Positions 1 to 10,408 are shown, numbered from the stretch's first letter. The stretch: DNA of 25,000 nucleotides from Chrysomallon squamiferum (GCA_012295275.1 CM022665.1:45746595-45771594), one strand, 5' to 3'. Made by a program: numbers and translations. The notes: generated from the sequence alone by a model not told the origin.

Positions 1-353
1 GATTTTTTTTTTTTTTTTTTTTTTTTTTTATATTTTATTTTATCAGTTTGCTTGTAAACGCTTGACATGCTATCTTTCAATTATTGCTCCGCTGTCACAC
101 CACGAAATTTGGCTAACAAAGTGATTCATTAATCTCGATTTTTAACACGAAACTATATACCACGCGTTATTGTGTTTCCTCGTTTTGCACGGACCCAGTT
201 CGTTTTGACAGACAAACAAAATTAATGACATCAAATGGCTCAGAAATAAATCTTAGCCTCCGTTTTCTTTTTATTTTTATTTTTTTATTTTTTGTAATAT
301 AAGTAATTTGTTATTCTAAAGTTTACAAGGGTTCAAATGAAACTGCAACATCC

Positions 354-386
<33 letters not shown>

Positions 387-564
387 CTTCAAAATTTTAG
401 GCGGCTGTTAATTTTTCGTGTTTTCTCTATTGAGGAAAATAAAAAAAAAATAAAAAAATAAATCTTATTTCTGAATTTTTTTTTCTTTTTTTTTTCTTTT
501 TTTTCTTTTTTTTCTTGGTGGTTATTTTTTATATTATCATTATTATTTCTGAAATTTCTTTTTC

Positions 565-598
<34 letters not shown>

Positions 599-718
599 CT
601 TTTTTTCTTTTCTTTTTTAGATATCTGGATTTTCCGTTTATTTATTTATTTATTTATTTTGTATCTGGGTTTTTTTTTCTTTTGTTTATTTGTTTATTTA
701 TTTATTTAAAACAATTCA

Positions 719-763
<45 letters not shown>

Positions 764-857
764 GTCATTATTGTTTGCTGTAGTTTTTATTGTTAAGGGT
801 TTTTTTCATGTTCTTTCTTAAGATTTATTATTATTACTATTATTATTATTATTATTA

Positions 858-892
<35 letters not shown>

Positions 893-1150
893 ATCATTAT
901 CATCATCATTATTATTATTAATATCATTATCATCATCATTATTACTATTATTATTATTATTATTGTTATTATTATTATTATTATTTATCTATTTGTGGTT
1001 TGACTTAACTATTTTCTTTTCTTTTTTATATTTGGTCTTGTTTTTTCGATTAATGATAGTGTTTGTTAGCTTACTTTCTTTTTTCTTGTTTTCATTTATT
1101 TTCTTTCTCCCTTTTTTTTTTTTTTTGTTTCACTTACTACTAAACATTTC
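1..1150. repeat. T-rich low-complexity block with ATT/TTA triplets
   Basis: Poly(T) runs (2-29, 570-600 and others) and long TTA/ATT tracts (about 719-761 and 826-985) dominate. A short unit with ATATCATTATCATC is repeated twice near 890-945. Leucine-rich and phenylalanine-rich frames here are translations of the repeats. Only 40-260 is ordinary sequence, and it includes one dispersed-repeat copy. Confidence 0.85.
204..255. repeat. Dispersed repeat, copy A
   Basis: This 52-bp stretch, with core AATTAATGACATCAAATGG, is almost identical to 4837-4889. Both copies are preceded by an ACGCGTTATT or ACACGTTATT motif and followed by T-rich sequence. That fits fragments of an interspersed element; the family is not recognised. 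Confidence 0.7.
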
Positions 1151-1641
1151 ATACGTCAAGAAATAAACAAAAATTAAATCATTCCTCTGTCTTAATAATC
1201 TCTTCTCTCAGAATAAACGAATTATAAATGTAAAAAACCAGACATTTACAGAACGTCGTAATAACATACTACTGTACCTCGTAAGATATTTCAAAAATCA
1301 AACAACAGAGCATATACCTAAATTACCACAGCAATAACAACTGAACAGACGTAAAGTCGTAATAAAAATATTACCGAACGTAATTAACGTTTTAAGTTCA
1401 ATTAACAGCAGCCATAGCAAAGAGTTATCGATGTAATAATTTGTGAACGACATTTCCAGACGATAATAAAAATGATATCGCGGAAAGACAGACAGAGAAA
1501 TGGACAGTTATGTCGACAAGAGTTTTGTTTTGTGTAAACGAGAGTTTGTGTTGAATTCAGATAAAGATCGATGTAAAAACAGAATTATCACACAGTCTAA
1601 AACGGAATAAGAATTTAAATATATTTTTTTAATTATATTTT
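1151..1641. other. AT-rich sequence without recognisable features
   Basis: This is mostly non-repetitive, A-rich DNA. No open frame of note, RNA gene or clear regulatory cluster was seen. Confidence 0.6.
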
Positions 1642-2070
1642 AATTACTTGTTTTACTAATGTATTTTAATTATTTGTTTTATTAATATATTTTAATTATT
1701 TATTTTATTAATATATTTTAATTATTTATTTTATTAATATATTTTAATTATTTATTTTAAGTCTAAAAGAAATGAATATAAATATATTTATTTAATTTAT
1801 TTTAATAGATTTTTTACATTTCAATAAATTATTTTTGTTAATATATTCTAGTTATTTATTTTACTAACATATTTTAATTATTTATTTTACTAATATATAT
1901 TAAATACTTATTTTACTAATATTTAAAAAAAAAAAATTATTATATTTTAGCTATTTATTTCATTAATAATTATGTTTTAATTATTTATTTTAATAATAGA
2001 TTTTAATGCTCTAGCTTACTAATATATTTTAATTATTTTAATTAACTAATGAATTTTAAATTTTTTTTTT
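1642..2070. repeat. AT-rich 26-bp minisatellite
   Basis: Units resembling AATTATTTATTTTATTAA plus TATATTTT start at 1642, 1668, 1694, 1720 and 1746 in exact 26-bp register. Diverged units continue to about 2070, broken by a few indels and an A-run at 1924-1935. The first four units differ by only a few bases. The tract is almost pure A+T. Confidence 0.85.
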
Positions 2071-2199
2071 TTAAATTTATTTTAATAAACGGTAACGTAT
2101 TTCGTAATTAAGTTTTATTGTTATTATTATTATTTTTAAATGTATTGTGTTTTTACTTGTCTTTTTTTATTTCTGCTGCTATAATACTACAACTACTAC

Positions 2200-2256
<57 letters not shown>

Positions 2257-2499
2257 ATATACATATATTTATATACCATCTGTTCGCATATTACCTTATA
2301 CAACTGACAATTGTTGTTTATTTCACAAACAAAGTTGTTGTTAATTTTATATTAAATAAAATTTAATACAGCAAATGTTATTAGGTATTTTCTTAGTTTT
2401 AAGATAGCTAGAAATATTCTGAACTATATATATATCAAAATATTTTAACATCTTCAATATTATACTTTTATTAATAATATTATTGTTGTTGCTGTTCTC

Positions 2500-2549
<50 letters not shown>

Positions 2550-2957
2550 TGTACATATGTTTAAATTTGAATTTTTAATGTTTATATCGCTTTCGGTTTC
2601 TTTCTTTCCCCCTTTTTTGACATCAAAAATGTAATTAAAATTTTTAACTTCTAAGAAAGATAAAAAAAATAAAAAAATTTATTAATGAAAATGTCTTTGC
2701 TGTAGCACTACCTATGGAATATAACAAGAATCTTTTATTAAAGTTATTTAAACTTCAAAAGAACCAAAATAAATCATAATTCAAACAGTTTATTAAATAA
2801 ATAAAATCAGCCATCCAAATTAAAAGAAAAAATTATATTTAACATGTATAAAAAAAAAAAAAAATAATAATAATAGATTAATTGTATAGCAACAGCAACT
2901 GGAAATCAAAATACACGCTGTGTTTATATCTAACACAGGCTAACACTTAAAATTGTG
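2071..2957. repeat. AT-rich block with two ATT arrays
   Basis: Near-perfect ATT arrays lie at 2201-2255 and 2501-2549. The rest is AT-rich sequence with TA runs and no recognisable gene. Poly-Leu, poly-Ile and poly-Asn frames are repeat translations. Confidence 0.8.

Positions 2958-2992
<35 letters not shown>
2958..2992. repeat. Poly(A) tract, 35 bp
   Basis: Uninterrupted A-run. On the minus strand it is a T-run immediately after the tRNA-like fragment at 3001-3053, where it could serve as a Pol III terminator. Confidence 0.9.
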
Positions 2993-2994
<2 letters not shown>

Positions 2995-3000
2995 CTAAAG

Positions 3001-3053
3001 GCCTCTGACGGGAATCGATCTTGGAATCCTTACTGACCATCACAGACCAGGCA
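3001..3053 (-). ncRNA. tRNA-like (SINE-like) fragment with a Pol III B box
   Basis: The minus strand contains GATCGATTC (3012-3020), a full match to the B-box consensus GWTCRANNC, followed by a long T-run. A weak A-box-like TGGCGGGGCAG lies upstream near 3085-3097 on the same strand. No cloverleaf could be folded with confidence. It may be a decayed tRNA-derived SINE or chance. Confidence 0.25.
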
Positions 3054-3171
3054 ATTTTTTTTTTTTTTACAACTGCCCCGCCAGAAGATATATTTGTGTC
3101 GAAAAAAAAAAACCGCCTCGACTAGGAAGGTAAGAAATGATGGTAGATATAAATCAAACAATGGTTTTTCT

Positions 3172-3173
<2 letters not shown>

Positions 3174-3205
<32 letters not shown>
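3174..3205. repeat. (AC)n microsatellite
   Basis: Sixteen perfect AC dinucleotides. Confidence 0.95.
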
Positions 3206-3209
<4 letters not shown>

Positions 3210-3224
3210 CTCAAGGAGAGGAGG

Positions 3225-3490
3225 GGTGGGAACATACGAACCCTGACGTCAACTCTTCAAAGTTCGCGCCTGCTTTGACCGGGCAATTAGAGACATTAGG
3301 TTTAAGAATTCCGCAAGCAAAACGTTTCCAGTTCTCCTACCCCATTAGTCATTCGCTGCTTTCCAGTGTGTCTATTGGTACGGCTTCCTGGCGCCGAAAA
3401 ATGCCTCGGCGTCTGCACCGTATTGATTTATCCACGTCAAGCACGTATGTCGCTGTTCAACGTTGATGGAGTCGTGGCCGTGCATGTCAA
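3225..3490. other. Low-copy, CpG-containing island
   Basis: The composition rises sharply against the AT-rich surroundings. The palindrome TGACGTCA sits at 3244-3251 and an inverted CCAAT (ATTGG) near 3375. A 109-codon frame crosses the region but begins inside the CA repeat and shows no recognisable domain, so no gene is called. It may be regulatory. Confidence 0.4.
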
Positions 3491-3552
3491 GGCGGAGTCA
3501 GAAAATATAAAAAAAAATCAATCACATGCATGTGCAATTAAAATTCACACAA

Positions 3553-3862
3553 TAACAGCAAAAAAGAGGGGGAAAAAAAGAAAAAGAGAGAAAGAAAATA
3601 GAAGAAAAAAATAAATACGAATTTCAAATATGGTTTGAGAAAAACTTATTATAGAAAAGGACGGGTTTAAAAAAAAAATTTTTTCTTTAAATGTGACGAT
3701 TTTTTTTTTAAAACAGTAAAAGATGGGGGAACTATAACAGCAAAAAGGGGCTAAAATAGAAAAGAGAAAAAAAAATACGAATTTCAAATATGGTTGAGAA
3801 AAATAATATTATAGAAAAGGACGGCTTTAAAATTCAATTTTTTCTTAAATGAGACAATTTTT
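3553..3862. repeat. Local tandem duplication, about 160-180 bp unit
   Basis: TACGAATTTCAAATATGG occurs at 3616 and again at 3776, followed by matching AGAAAAGGACGG segments. An upstream TAACAGCAAAAA motif occurs at 3553 and 3735. The two halves are similar, with A/T-run length differences. This is an old, local direct duplication with no coding content. Confidence 0.75.
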
Positions 3863-4784
3863 TAAAATGGAGAAAATGAACTTAATGAATAATAATTTAT
3901 GTAAAATAAAGAATTTAGATAACAAACTTCTGTACAATGTTGAGTGTAATTCAAAACTTCAAAAAATTTTAAAAGACACGAAATACGAAAAATTTAGAAG
4001 TATTCAGAAAAGTAAAAATAATAAATATAAAATATAAAATAAACTGGGTTGAAATACGAACACAATAAACTACAAGACAGAAGCAAATTAATAACAAAAT
4101 TCCACGTTTGCTAAAAATTACAAAATACTCTTTTTCAGAATAGTAATTGGTTTATAAGTGATGAATTTGTACAATATTCTGCATTTATCAGAAAATTAAA
4201 AATTAAATCAAAACGAAAAATAGCAACCCAAAATCCACAAACTTTCCTCAACTGTATAATATTTTCCTTTCCGCAAGAAGGTATATAAAAAAAAAATTAA
4301 TTTACTGCTAACGGCCACGATTAATTATTTTCTTCTCACTTGCCTATTCATTAATGACGTATATTTTTGAATATTCAAAATCTAAATTTCAAAACTGTAT
4401 CGAAACATTGTTAAAAGAGCCTTCATTTACATATTTTTATAATTTGTCATGAGTCTAACTTAACATCGATGAAATCGTATCGTACTGGGTTTTCTCATAT
4501 CGTATCGCATATCGTTACCACGCCATTTACTGTTATCGCATCGAACTGTCAAATTTATTACGCAATATCGCGATTATCTAACGATATCACGATTATTATA
4601 AAGCCTATGTATATGTTAAATGTGTATATATATTTATATATACACGTTAATATAAATATTATATAACTCAAGCATAAATATTACTTTAATTTCTTCGCTG
4701 TATTACGTTGCTACAAATGACACGTCATTATTTAAAGGAAATCTAATTCTAAATTTTTGTGAGCAGATTTGCACTTTTTGAATT
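3863..4784. other. AT-rich DNA, including a decayed GTATC-type repeat near 4466-4600
   Basis: No gene is seen. Between 4466 and 4600 the sequence shows scattered ATCGT/TATCG/CGTAT words, such as ATCGTATCGTAC. These are the reverse complement of the GATAC pentanucleotide array at 15814-15995, and may be a degraded, inverted relative. Confidence 0.4.
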
Positions 4785-4836
4785 TTTTTTTTTTTTTTTT
4801 TTTTTTTTACACGTTATTTTACAACGAATCTCTGTG

Positions 4837-4889
4837 TTTCGACAGACACAGAAAATTAATGACATCAAATGGTTTAGAAATAAATCTTA
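4837..4889. repeat. Dispersed repeat, copy B
   Basis: Same orientation as the copy at 204-255, with only a few mismatches and small indels across 53 bp. It lies 4.6 kb away between a poly(T) run (4785-4808) and another T-run. No coding sequence or clear terminal structure is visible. Confidence 0.7.
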
Positions 4890-4987
4890 TATTTTTTTTT
4901 TTTTTTTTAATTTCACTTGACATGTTTGTAATTAACTTTTCAAATGATGACAGTTTATTTTTCAACGTTAAATACATGGAAGTAATG

Positions 4988-5300
4988 ATAATAATAATAA
5001 TAATAATATTAATAATAATGGTGATTTTATATCATATATGTGTATATATGAAGTCACTGTTTATTTAGGTTATACTGTAATATTTATACATGTATTTAAA
5101 TTATTATGTAATTATGTTTATGTATATGTAAGTTTATATAGGACTATGTAATTATTCGTGTATATACATATCTACGTTTGTATAGAGGATGAACAGACGT
5201 ATTTGTGTGTGTGTTTGCTTAAACTGAAAATACAGGCGGATGGATGGATGAATGTGTAACATATATACATAATGCGTATACATATGAGTATATATATATA
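4988..5300. repeat. AAT, GATG and TA/TG short repeats
   Basis: An AAT tract (4988-5018), a GGATGGATGGATG tract (5236-5250) and TA/TG-rich sequence towards 5310. No genes seen. Confidence 0.75.
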
Positions 5301-5318
5301 TATATGTATATATAACTA

Positions 5319-5458
5319 TATTATTATTATTGTTATTATTATTATTATTATTATTGTCATTATTATTATTATCATTATTATGGCTATTATTATTATTACT
5401 GTTATTATTATTGTTGTTATTATTATCATTATGATGGCTATTATTATTATTACTGTTA

Positions 5459-5508
<50 letters not shown>
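5319..5508. repeat. Imperfect ATT array with a 54-bp higher-order unit
   Basis: This is a long ATT/GTT array. The phrase ATGGCTATTATTATTATTAC occurs at 5380 and 5434, showing a 54-bp segmental duplication inside the array. The final part is perfect ATT. Confidence 0.85.
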
Positions 5509-5620
5509 TAATGATAGTTCAACATGCTTTAATATAACTACTTAATATCTTTGTTTTATATAAAAGATGTGTTTGTGTGTATACGTATGTATGTGTATAT
5601 GATTCGTATGTGTACGTATA

Positions 5621-5810
5621 CGTGTGTGTGTGTGTGTGTGTGTAATTAATTCATTTGATCTTACTTACAAAATAAATAGTTTTTGTTATTGTTTTGTTTT
5701 ATTATTTTTCTTCCTTTATTTATGTATTTTATTTTATTTAGTTTTATTTAGTTTTATTTTATTTTATTTTATGTTATTCTATTTTATGTTATTTTATTTT
5801 ATTTCGTTTG
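5621..5810. repeat. (GT)n followed by TTTTA pentanucleotide tract
   Basis: GT dinucleotides (5621-5643) precede a degenerate TTTTA/TTTTATG array (about 5698-5805). Confidence 0.85.
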
Positions 5811-6430
5811 GTTGGATGGTTACTGATAGGTTGGTTGAGTTTTGCAGAAATAAAAAAAAAGAAAGAAAGAAAGAAAGAAAACAATGACCATCTAAAAATA
5901 AAAAAACAAAAACAACAACAACCAAAAAAATTCTATTCAATTAACTGAAAATAACAGCGAAATAAATAACAAACAGCTCCTCAAAAAACAAAGAAATAAA
6001 AAATAAATAATTTTAAAATCTTCTTAGAGGAATATAAATAAACTGAAAATTCAAATTTCTAGTCAGTCAAAATTTATTATTTTCGTTTTACTCTCTGACA
6101 TTTACTGTAATTTACTATTTTTATTCTCAGTACAAAAAGGAAAAAGGGGAGAGAGAAAAAAAAATATGAAAGAAAGAAAGAAAATCATTATTTTTTTTTT
6201 CTCTCAAAAATATATTTGTAACGCCATCTAAATTTTTTTTTTGCAAAATTTCACCCTAACACATAGTAACGTATTATTTATATTCTAATAACTTTTTTCT
6301 ACCTTCTTTATTCTTTTTTATTTATTTTTTATTACTTTTTTTTTTTTAACCCTTAGATTTTTTCTTAATCTTTAATGTTTATGCTGATTTCATTCGCCAA
6401 TAAATTTCAGCTTTGAAATCTAAATGTGAA
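5811..6430. other. A/T-rich spacer
   Basis: GAAA tracts (5860-5880 and 6168-6183), AAC/AAT words and T-runs. Nothing gene-like was seen. Confidence 0.6.
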
Positions 6431-6640
6431 ATCTACAACTAATGCTAACCTCATAAAGATAAAAACCGATGACGTATGTACTCGAAAAGAGCGTCTTCGA
6501 GCGAAAAGCGGGACGCGTTCGTTTCGTTCACTCTGCAGTACTCCGAGACAGATCTACAACGTTTATAATCTTAATTTACATAACGCCTCTGTCGTTGCTT
6601 ATCATTCACTTGTCGTCAAAGGTTTCTTTTTTCTTCTGCT

Positions 6641-6679
<39 letters not shown>

Positions 6680-6991
6680 CTCGATGAACTTAATTCTTCC
6701 GTACATTTCACACTCTCTTCAGAAAGACTTGAGAATCAAGGGCTTCGTTGATAAAGTTGTGACGGAGAAAGAGAGAGAGAAAAAAAGAAACACTTCAAGT
6801 TTTAACTGTTTATCCCATTAGCAACCAGTAAAACGACGAGAACTGTCTTCAAAAAGCAAACACATCATAAAACGTGAATCAAGCGTCTTGTGAGGAGAAA
6901 CTACTTGAAAACGAATATCCACCGACGTCTTCATCGTAAACACTAACACGTGACGCCGAACGCGTTAGCGCGAGATTTTATCTCGCTGAAC
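6431..6991. other. Low-copy CpG-containing island with hairpin and CACGTGACGC element
   Basis: This island is broken by a poly(T) run at 6648-6679. CACGTGACGC lies at 6947-6956. A perfect 7-bp stem with a 3-nt loop (GCGAGAT-TTT-ATCTCGC) sits at 6970-6986. A 131-codon frame spans it but includes poly-Phe from the T-run and has no recognisable domain. Regulatory function is possible. Confidence 0.4.
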
Positions 6992-7046
6992 GTTACTAAT
7001 TATTTATTTATTTATTTACCGTAAGTCATCTGATTGGCGTGCGTTG

Positions 7047-7080
<34 letters not shown>

Positions 7081-7168
7081 ATTAGATGTTACTAACGTAT
7101 AAACTGTAATTATTTATTTATTTACCGTATATTATCTGATTGGCGTGCGTTTGTTGTTGTTGTTGTTG
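6992..7168. repeat. Direct duplication containing an NF-Y/E-box core
   Basis: Two copies run from GTTACTAA (6992 and 7088) through a TTTA tract and ACCGTA to ATCTGATTGGCGTGCGTT (7028 and 7134), then into GTT repeats. The offset changes from 96 to 106 bp because of indels in the simple-repeat portion. CTGATTGGCG carries the NF-Y core ATTGG. Confidence 0.8.
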
Positions 7169-7244
7169 TCAGCATCATAATAATCACCGTTAACGTTGAT
7201 GTTCTTGTAGTTGTTGTTCCTATCATTATTACTATCATGCTGGG

Positions 7245-7293
<49 letters not shown>
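7245..7293. repeat. (ATT)n array
   Basis: About sixteen perfect ATT triplets. Confidence 0.95.
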
Positions 7294-7294
<1 letters not shown>

Positions 7295-7299
7295 GATTA

Positions 7300-7670
7300 A
7301 CATCGTATTGTTGTTGTTCTTCTTCTTTTGTGATTCCATTATTTTATTTTTTTTGTTCTTGTTTTTGCTGTCATTGTTGTTGTTGTTGTAGCAGTGACAG
7401 TACTAGAGTACTAATAGTAGTAGTAGAAGTAGTAGTACTGTGTTGTTGTTGGCGTTGTGGTGTCACAGTAAATAAATAAAGAAATAAAGAAGGAAACAAA
7501 GAAAGAAAGAAAAGAAACAAATGATGATGAGGATAATAATAATAATAATAATCATAATCATAATCATAATAATAATGACGATGATGATGATCATCATCAT
7601 AATAACAATAATAATAACAACAACAACAACAACAACAATAATAATAATAATAAAATCACAGGACTCAAAA
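7300..7670. repeat. Compound TTG/TAG, GAAA and AAT/ATG/AAC repeats
   Basis: GTT/TTC runs, TAG triplets near 7410-7437, then AAT, ATG and AAC triplets (about 7520-7653). No gene seen. Confidence 0.85.
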
Positions 7671-7965
7671 AAACAGCCATACATTTCGTTAATGCAGTGA
7701 CTTTAATATTGCACTATCGTTACAAAACACGATTACCCGATGCATCGTTTGAACCCTAAACCCATCACTCGGCAGAATTCCCACGGATCATCTGAGTCAA
7801 AATATTAAGAGAAAATAAAATTGCTACTGGTCACATGACGTCACAACGAACACGTGACGCGGCAGGGGGGGGTCGTGTTTGATGTTGGCTACAATTAATT
7901 TTCTCAAAGTGTTACGTTCTCTTCTGCAGTGGTCCCTGGCTGCTGCGTTAATTCGCTGGGCATTT

Positions 7966-8029
7966 CGTCACAGCCTCCTATTACACGTCACAGCCTCCTA
8001 TTACACGTCACAGCCCTCTATTACACGTT
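7966..8029. repeat. 20-bp tandem repeat containing CACGTCA
   Basis: The unit TTACACGTCACAGCCTCCTA is present in full at 7981-8000 and 8001-8020 (two substitutions), with partial copies on both sides. Each junction carries CACGTCA, a CRE half-site-like word. Confidence 0.9.
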
Positions 8030-8200
8030 CTCCCGCACCCCCCGTGTTAATTGCGAATGTACCAGAACGAATTGAAACCAATTAACGCAGTCTCGCCATT
8101 TCTCGATCAAGTATACATCCGGGGCATCTCGTTCTGGCCTGACACGAGTTGCAGTTCTCGAACCCAAGGGAGCGCGTGTCACGGCTTCCTGTCGCGGGAC

Positions 8201-8282
8201 AGCCAATCGGAACGCAGCTCTCGTTCTCCCCCGAGATCGCCAGCCAATGGGGGTTGCCCGATTCGAAGCGGCATTCTGGGAA
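8201..8282. promoter_or_regulatory. Orphan promoter-like block: two NF-Y boxes plus a ZNF143-type site
   Basis: AGCCAATCGG (8201-8210) and AGCCAATGGG (8242-8251) both match the NF-Y consensus RRCCAATSRG at all positions, 41 bp apart. GCATTCTGGGAA (8271-8282) is the reverse complement of TTCCCAGAATGC, the core of the ZNF143/THAP11 motif. Such sites mark TATA-less, often bidirectional promoters. No associated gene could be identified on either side. Confidence 0.45.
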
Positions 8283-8290
8283 TGTCTGGT

Positions 8291-9478
8291 TAATTAATTT
8301 ACATACCTTTCACCTTTATCACCTTTATCAGAGTTTTATGTCTTAAGTTAGACATTTTTTTTTTACTACTTCTGTCCCAATGGGGATTAATTTATTATAG
8401 GAATTTCTTTTTGTAGCTTCATGAAATTATTTTTCTGTCAGTATTATGCCTATCAGTTTATCTGTTAAATTGTGTCTGTCTATTAATGTAACTTATCTTC
8501 TTTCTTTTTGTAACTGTGTTTTGCTTAAATTGTTGTAAACAAACTGTCTCTAGTGGTAGAATCACTACTACAGCTACCACGGCCACTACCATTTTTTTCA
8601 ACGACAGCTTCATTTTTATCATTTTGCTGCTTCTATAACTACTACAACTGCTACTGTTGTCATTACTATTTCTACTACTACTATAAAGTTATTACTGTTA
8701 GTACTGATAATATTTAAACTATTAATTTCTCTTATACATCCTTTTCATTTATATTTACTTCTTGTTGTTATCATTGTTGTTTTGGGGTGGGGGTTTTTGT
8801 TGGTTATTTGTTTTGTTTTTTTGTTTCTTTATTGTTTGTTTTGTTGTTGTTGTTGTTGTTTTTGTTTTATGTTTGGGTTCTTTTTGGAAGATATTGGCGA
8901 GTGTTTGTATCGCTTTTGCTGTTAGTTGTATTGTTTTGTTTCATTTTTTATTATTATTATTATTTAAAAAAAAAAAAATATTTAAGATCACGTTCCTGTT
9001 TTAACTGATATGCTACTGTTTGTTTTTGTTTTTTGGGGGGATTTTTGTATTTTTTTTTTTTTCATACAGTATTAGATCTTTAGAAAGGGTGGGGGAAAAA
9101 ATGGAGTAGATCGTCTGTACATTTCAATCATCTAATTTATTTTAGTACCAGCGAAAAATATTATTACTTTCATCAGTTTAGCATAAGGATTCATTTTATT
9201 TTATTTTATTTTATTTTATTTTATTTATTTTCTTTGAAAGTTAATGTTCAGCTCGAATGAAAAAAGGTAGCATTGTATTCAAACAATATATTTATATATG
9301 TATATATATCCCTAATAGCTGGAATATGACTTTTCGTTTTCACTCAGGCGTGAGTGTGAACTCGTAACGTAAATGAAATTAAAAAAAATGTGTGTTGTTT
9401 AAGCAAACAGTGTAAGAGTTTTATATGTTAAAAAGCAGCAACCTCGCCGCGCGATTATATAAAAAAAGGGCACATTCT
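8291..9478. other. T-rich sequence, no gene recognised
   Basis: TTG/GTT-rich and ACT-rich stretches, T- and A-runs, and a TTTTA tract at 9193-9226. Hydrophobic 70-80-codon frames are T-rich translations. No support for a gene. Confidence 0.65.
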
Positions 9479-9480
9479 GC

Positions 9481-9658
9481 ACACAGACACACACACAGAC
9501 ACACAGACACAGACACACACAGACACACACACACACACAGACACAGACACACACACAGACACAGACACACACACACACATACACACACACAGAGACAGAC
9601 ACACAGACAGACACACACAAACACACACACAGACACACACACACAGACAGACACACAA
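9481..9658. repeat. CA minisatellite with CAGA interruptions
   Basis: (CA)n punctuated irregularly by CAGACA. All frames on both strands stay open (Thr-His, Val-Cys repeats), but this is repeat translation, not coding. Confidence 0.95.
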
Positions 9659-9776
9659 CATGAACAAACAGAGTGATTATTTTCCATTCTCTCTGTAACG
9701 ACTCCCGACAGATTTACTGCCTCATAATGGAGGACACAAAAGCGAGGCTAAGAAGAACTGCGTGTCTGAAACTCGC

Positions 9777-9807
9777 TATAAAAGGGCAGACAATTGCATT
9801 CTCAGAT
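9777..9807 (+). promoter_or_regulatory. Isolated TATA box and initiator pair
   Basis: TATAAAAG (9777-9784) is a strong TATA box followed by GGC. TCAGAT (9802-9807) resembles an initiator with its A at 9804, 27 bp downstream of the TATA start. The surrounding 9670-9960 is low-copy and not AT-extreme. No gene with a known domain follows. Confidence 0.3.
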
Positions 9808-10354
9808 GGGCCCTGTCGTCCTGTGGGGAAAGCTGGCAAAACCATCTTTGCTCTGATCGTAGACTTCAGTTTCCAACTAGTAGACAAAAAGATGTAATAT
9901 TAGCACGACCTAGCCATTGTACAAGACTTTGCAAAACTCTAGGCACGCCTAACTAGCATTCTTATGTCCCTTTTATATGTATTACAACTCTTCAAAAGCC
10001 CGTGTTTTCACCGAAGAACAGTTATATGACCATAACCCGATCTGCTGCAGTGTTTCGCGTTTCGTCCTTCAATTTTCTCTGTGAAATAAAAGCGCCGTAA
10101 AAAGGTTTTTACTCGTTAGACCTCGGACCTCTGTTATTGCCTCCATATAGTCTAACAGTTCTTTGTTTAATCACCGTAGAGACTTCAGCTTTACTTTGAT
10201 CTTTCTGGCAATTAATTTTTTTCTAACTCTGAAATGCAATACATTGTTAAAATTCTAACATGTGTGTGTGGCGTGCACAGTTGCAACTGAGAAGAGTTTA
10301 ATTAGTCCAGTTCGAAAAGAGAGGAAAATATTTTTACTTTGATATTCTCGATAC

Positions 10355-10356
<2 letters not shown>
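9808..10356. other. Low-copy intergenic sequence
   Basis: Mostly unique DNA with moderate composition. A frame ending at 9897 has no recognisable similarity. Nothing further can be supported. Confidence 0.5.

Positions 10357-10408
<52 letters not shown>
10357..10408. repeat. (ATT)n array
   Basis: About seventeen perfect triplets. Confidence 0.95.

Larger units (their letters stand above)
7690..8290. other. Low-copy CpG-rich island with promoter-like 3' part
   Basis: Marked rise in G+C. It contains TGACGTCA (7836-7843), CACGTGACGC (7851-7860), a G-run (7864-7871), a 20-bp tandem repeat, and the NF-Y/ZNF143 block listed separately. Overlapping 60-80-codon frames on both strands show no known domain. 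Confidence 0.5.

Noticed and set aside
3137-3466. 109-codon plus-strand frame
   Set aside because: Starts inside a CA repeat and shows no recognisable domain; the non-repeat part may be regulatory instead.
7740-7790. tRNA-like segment on the minus strand near GGGTTCAAACG
   Set aside because: Resembles a B box but misses the final C, and no A box or cloverleaf was found.
9399-9687. Thr-His and Val-Cys repeat frames on both strands
   Set aside because: Translation of the CA minisatellite; all frames open because the repeat lacks stop codons.
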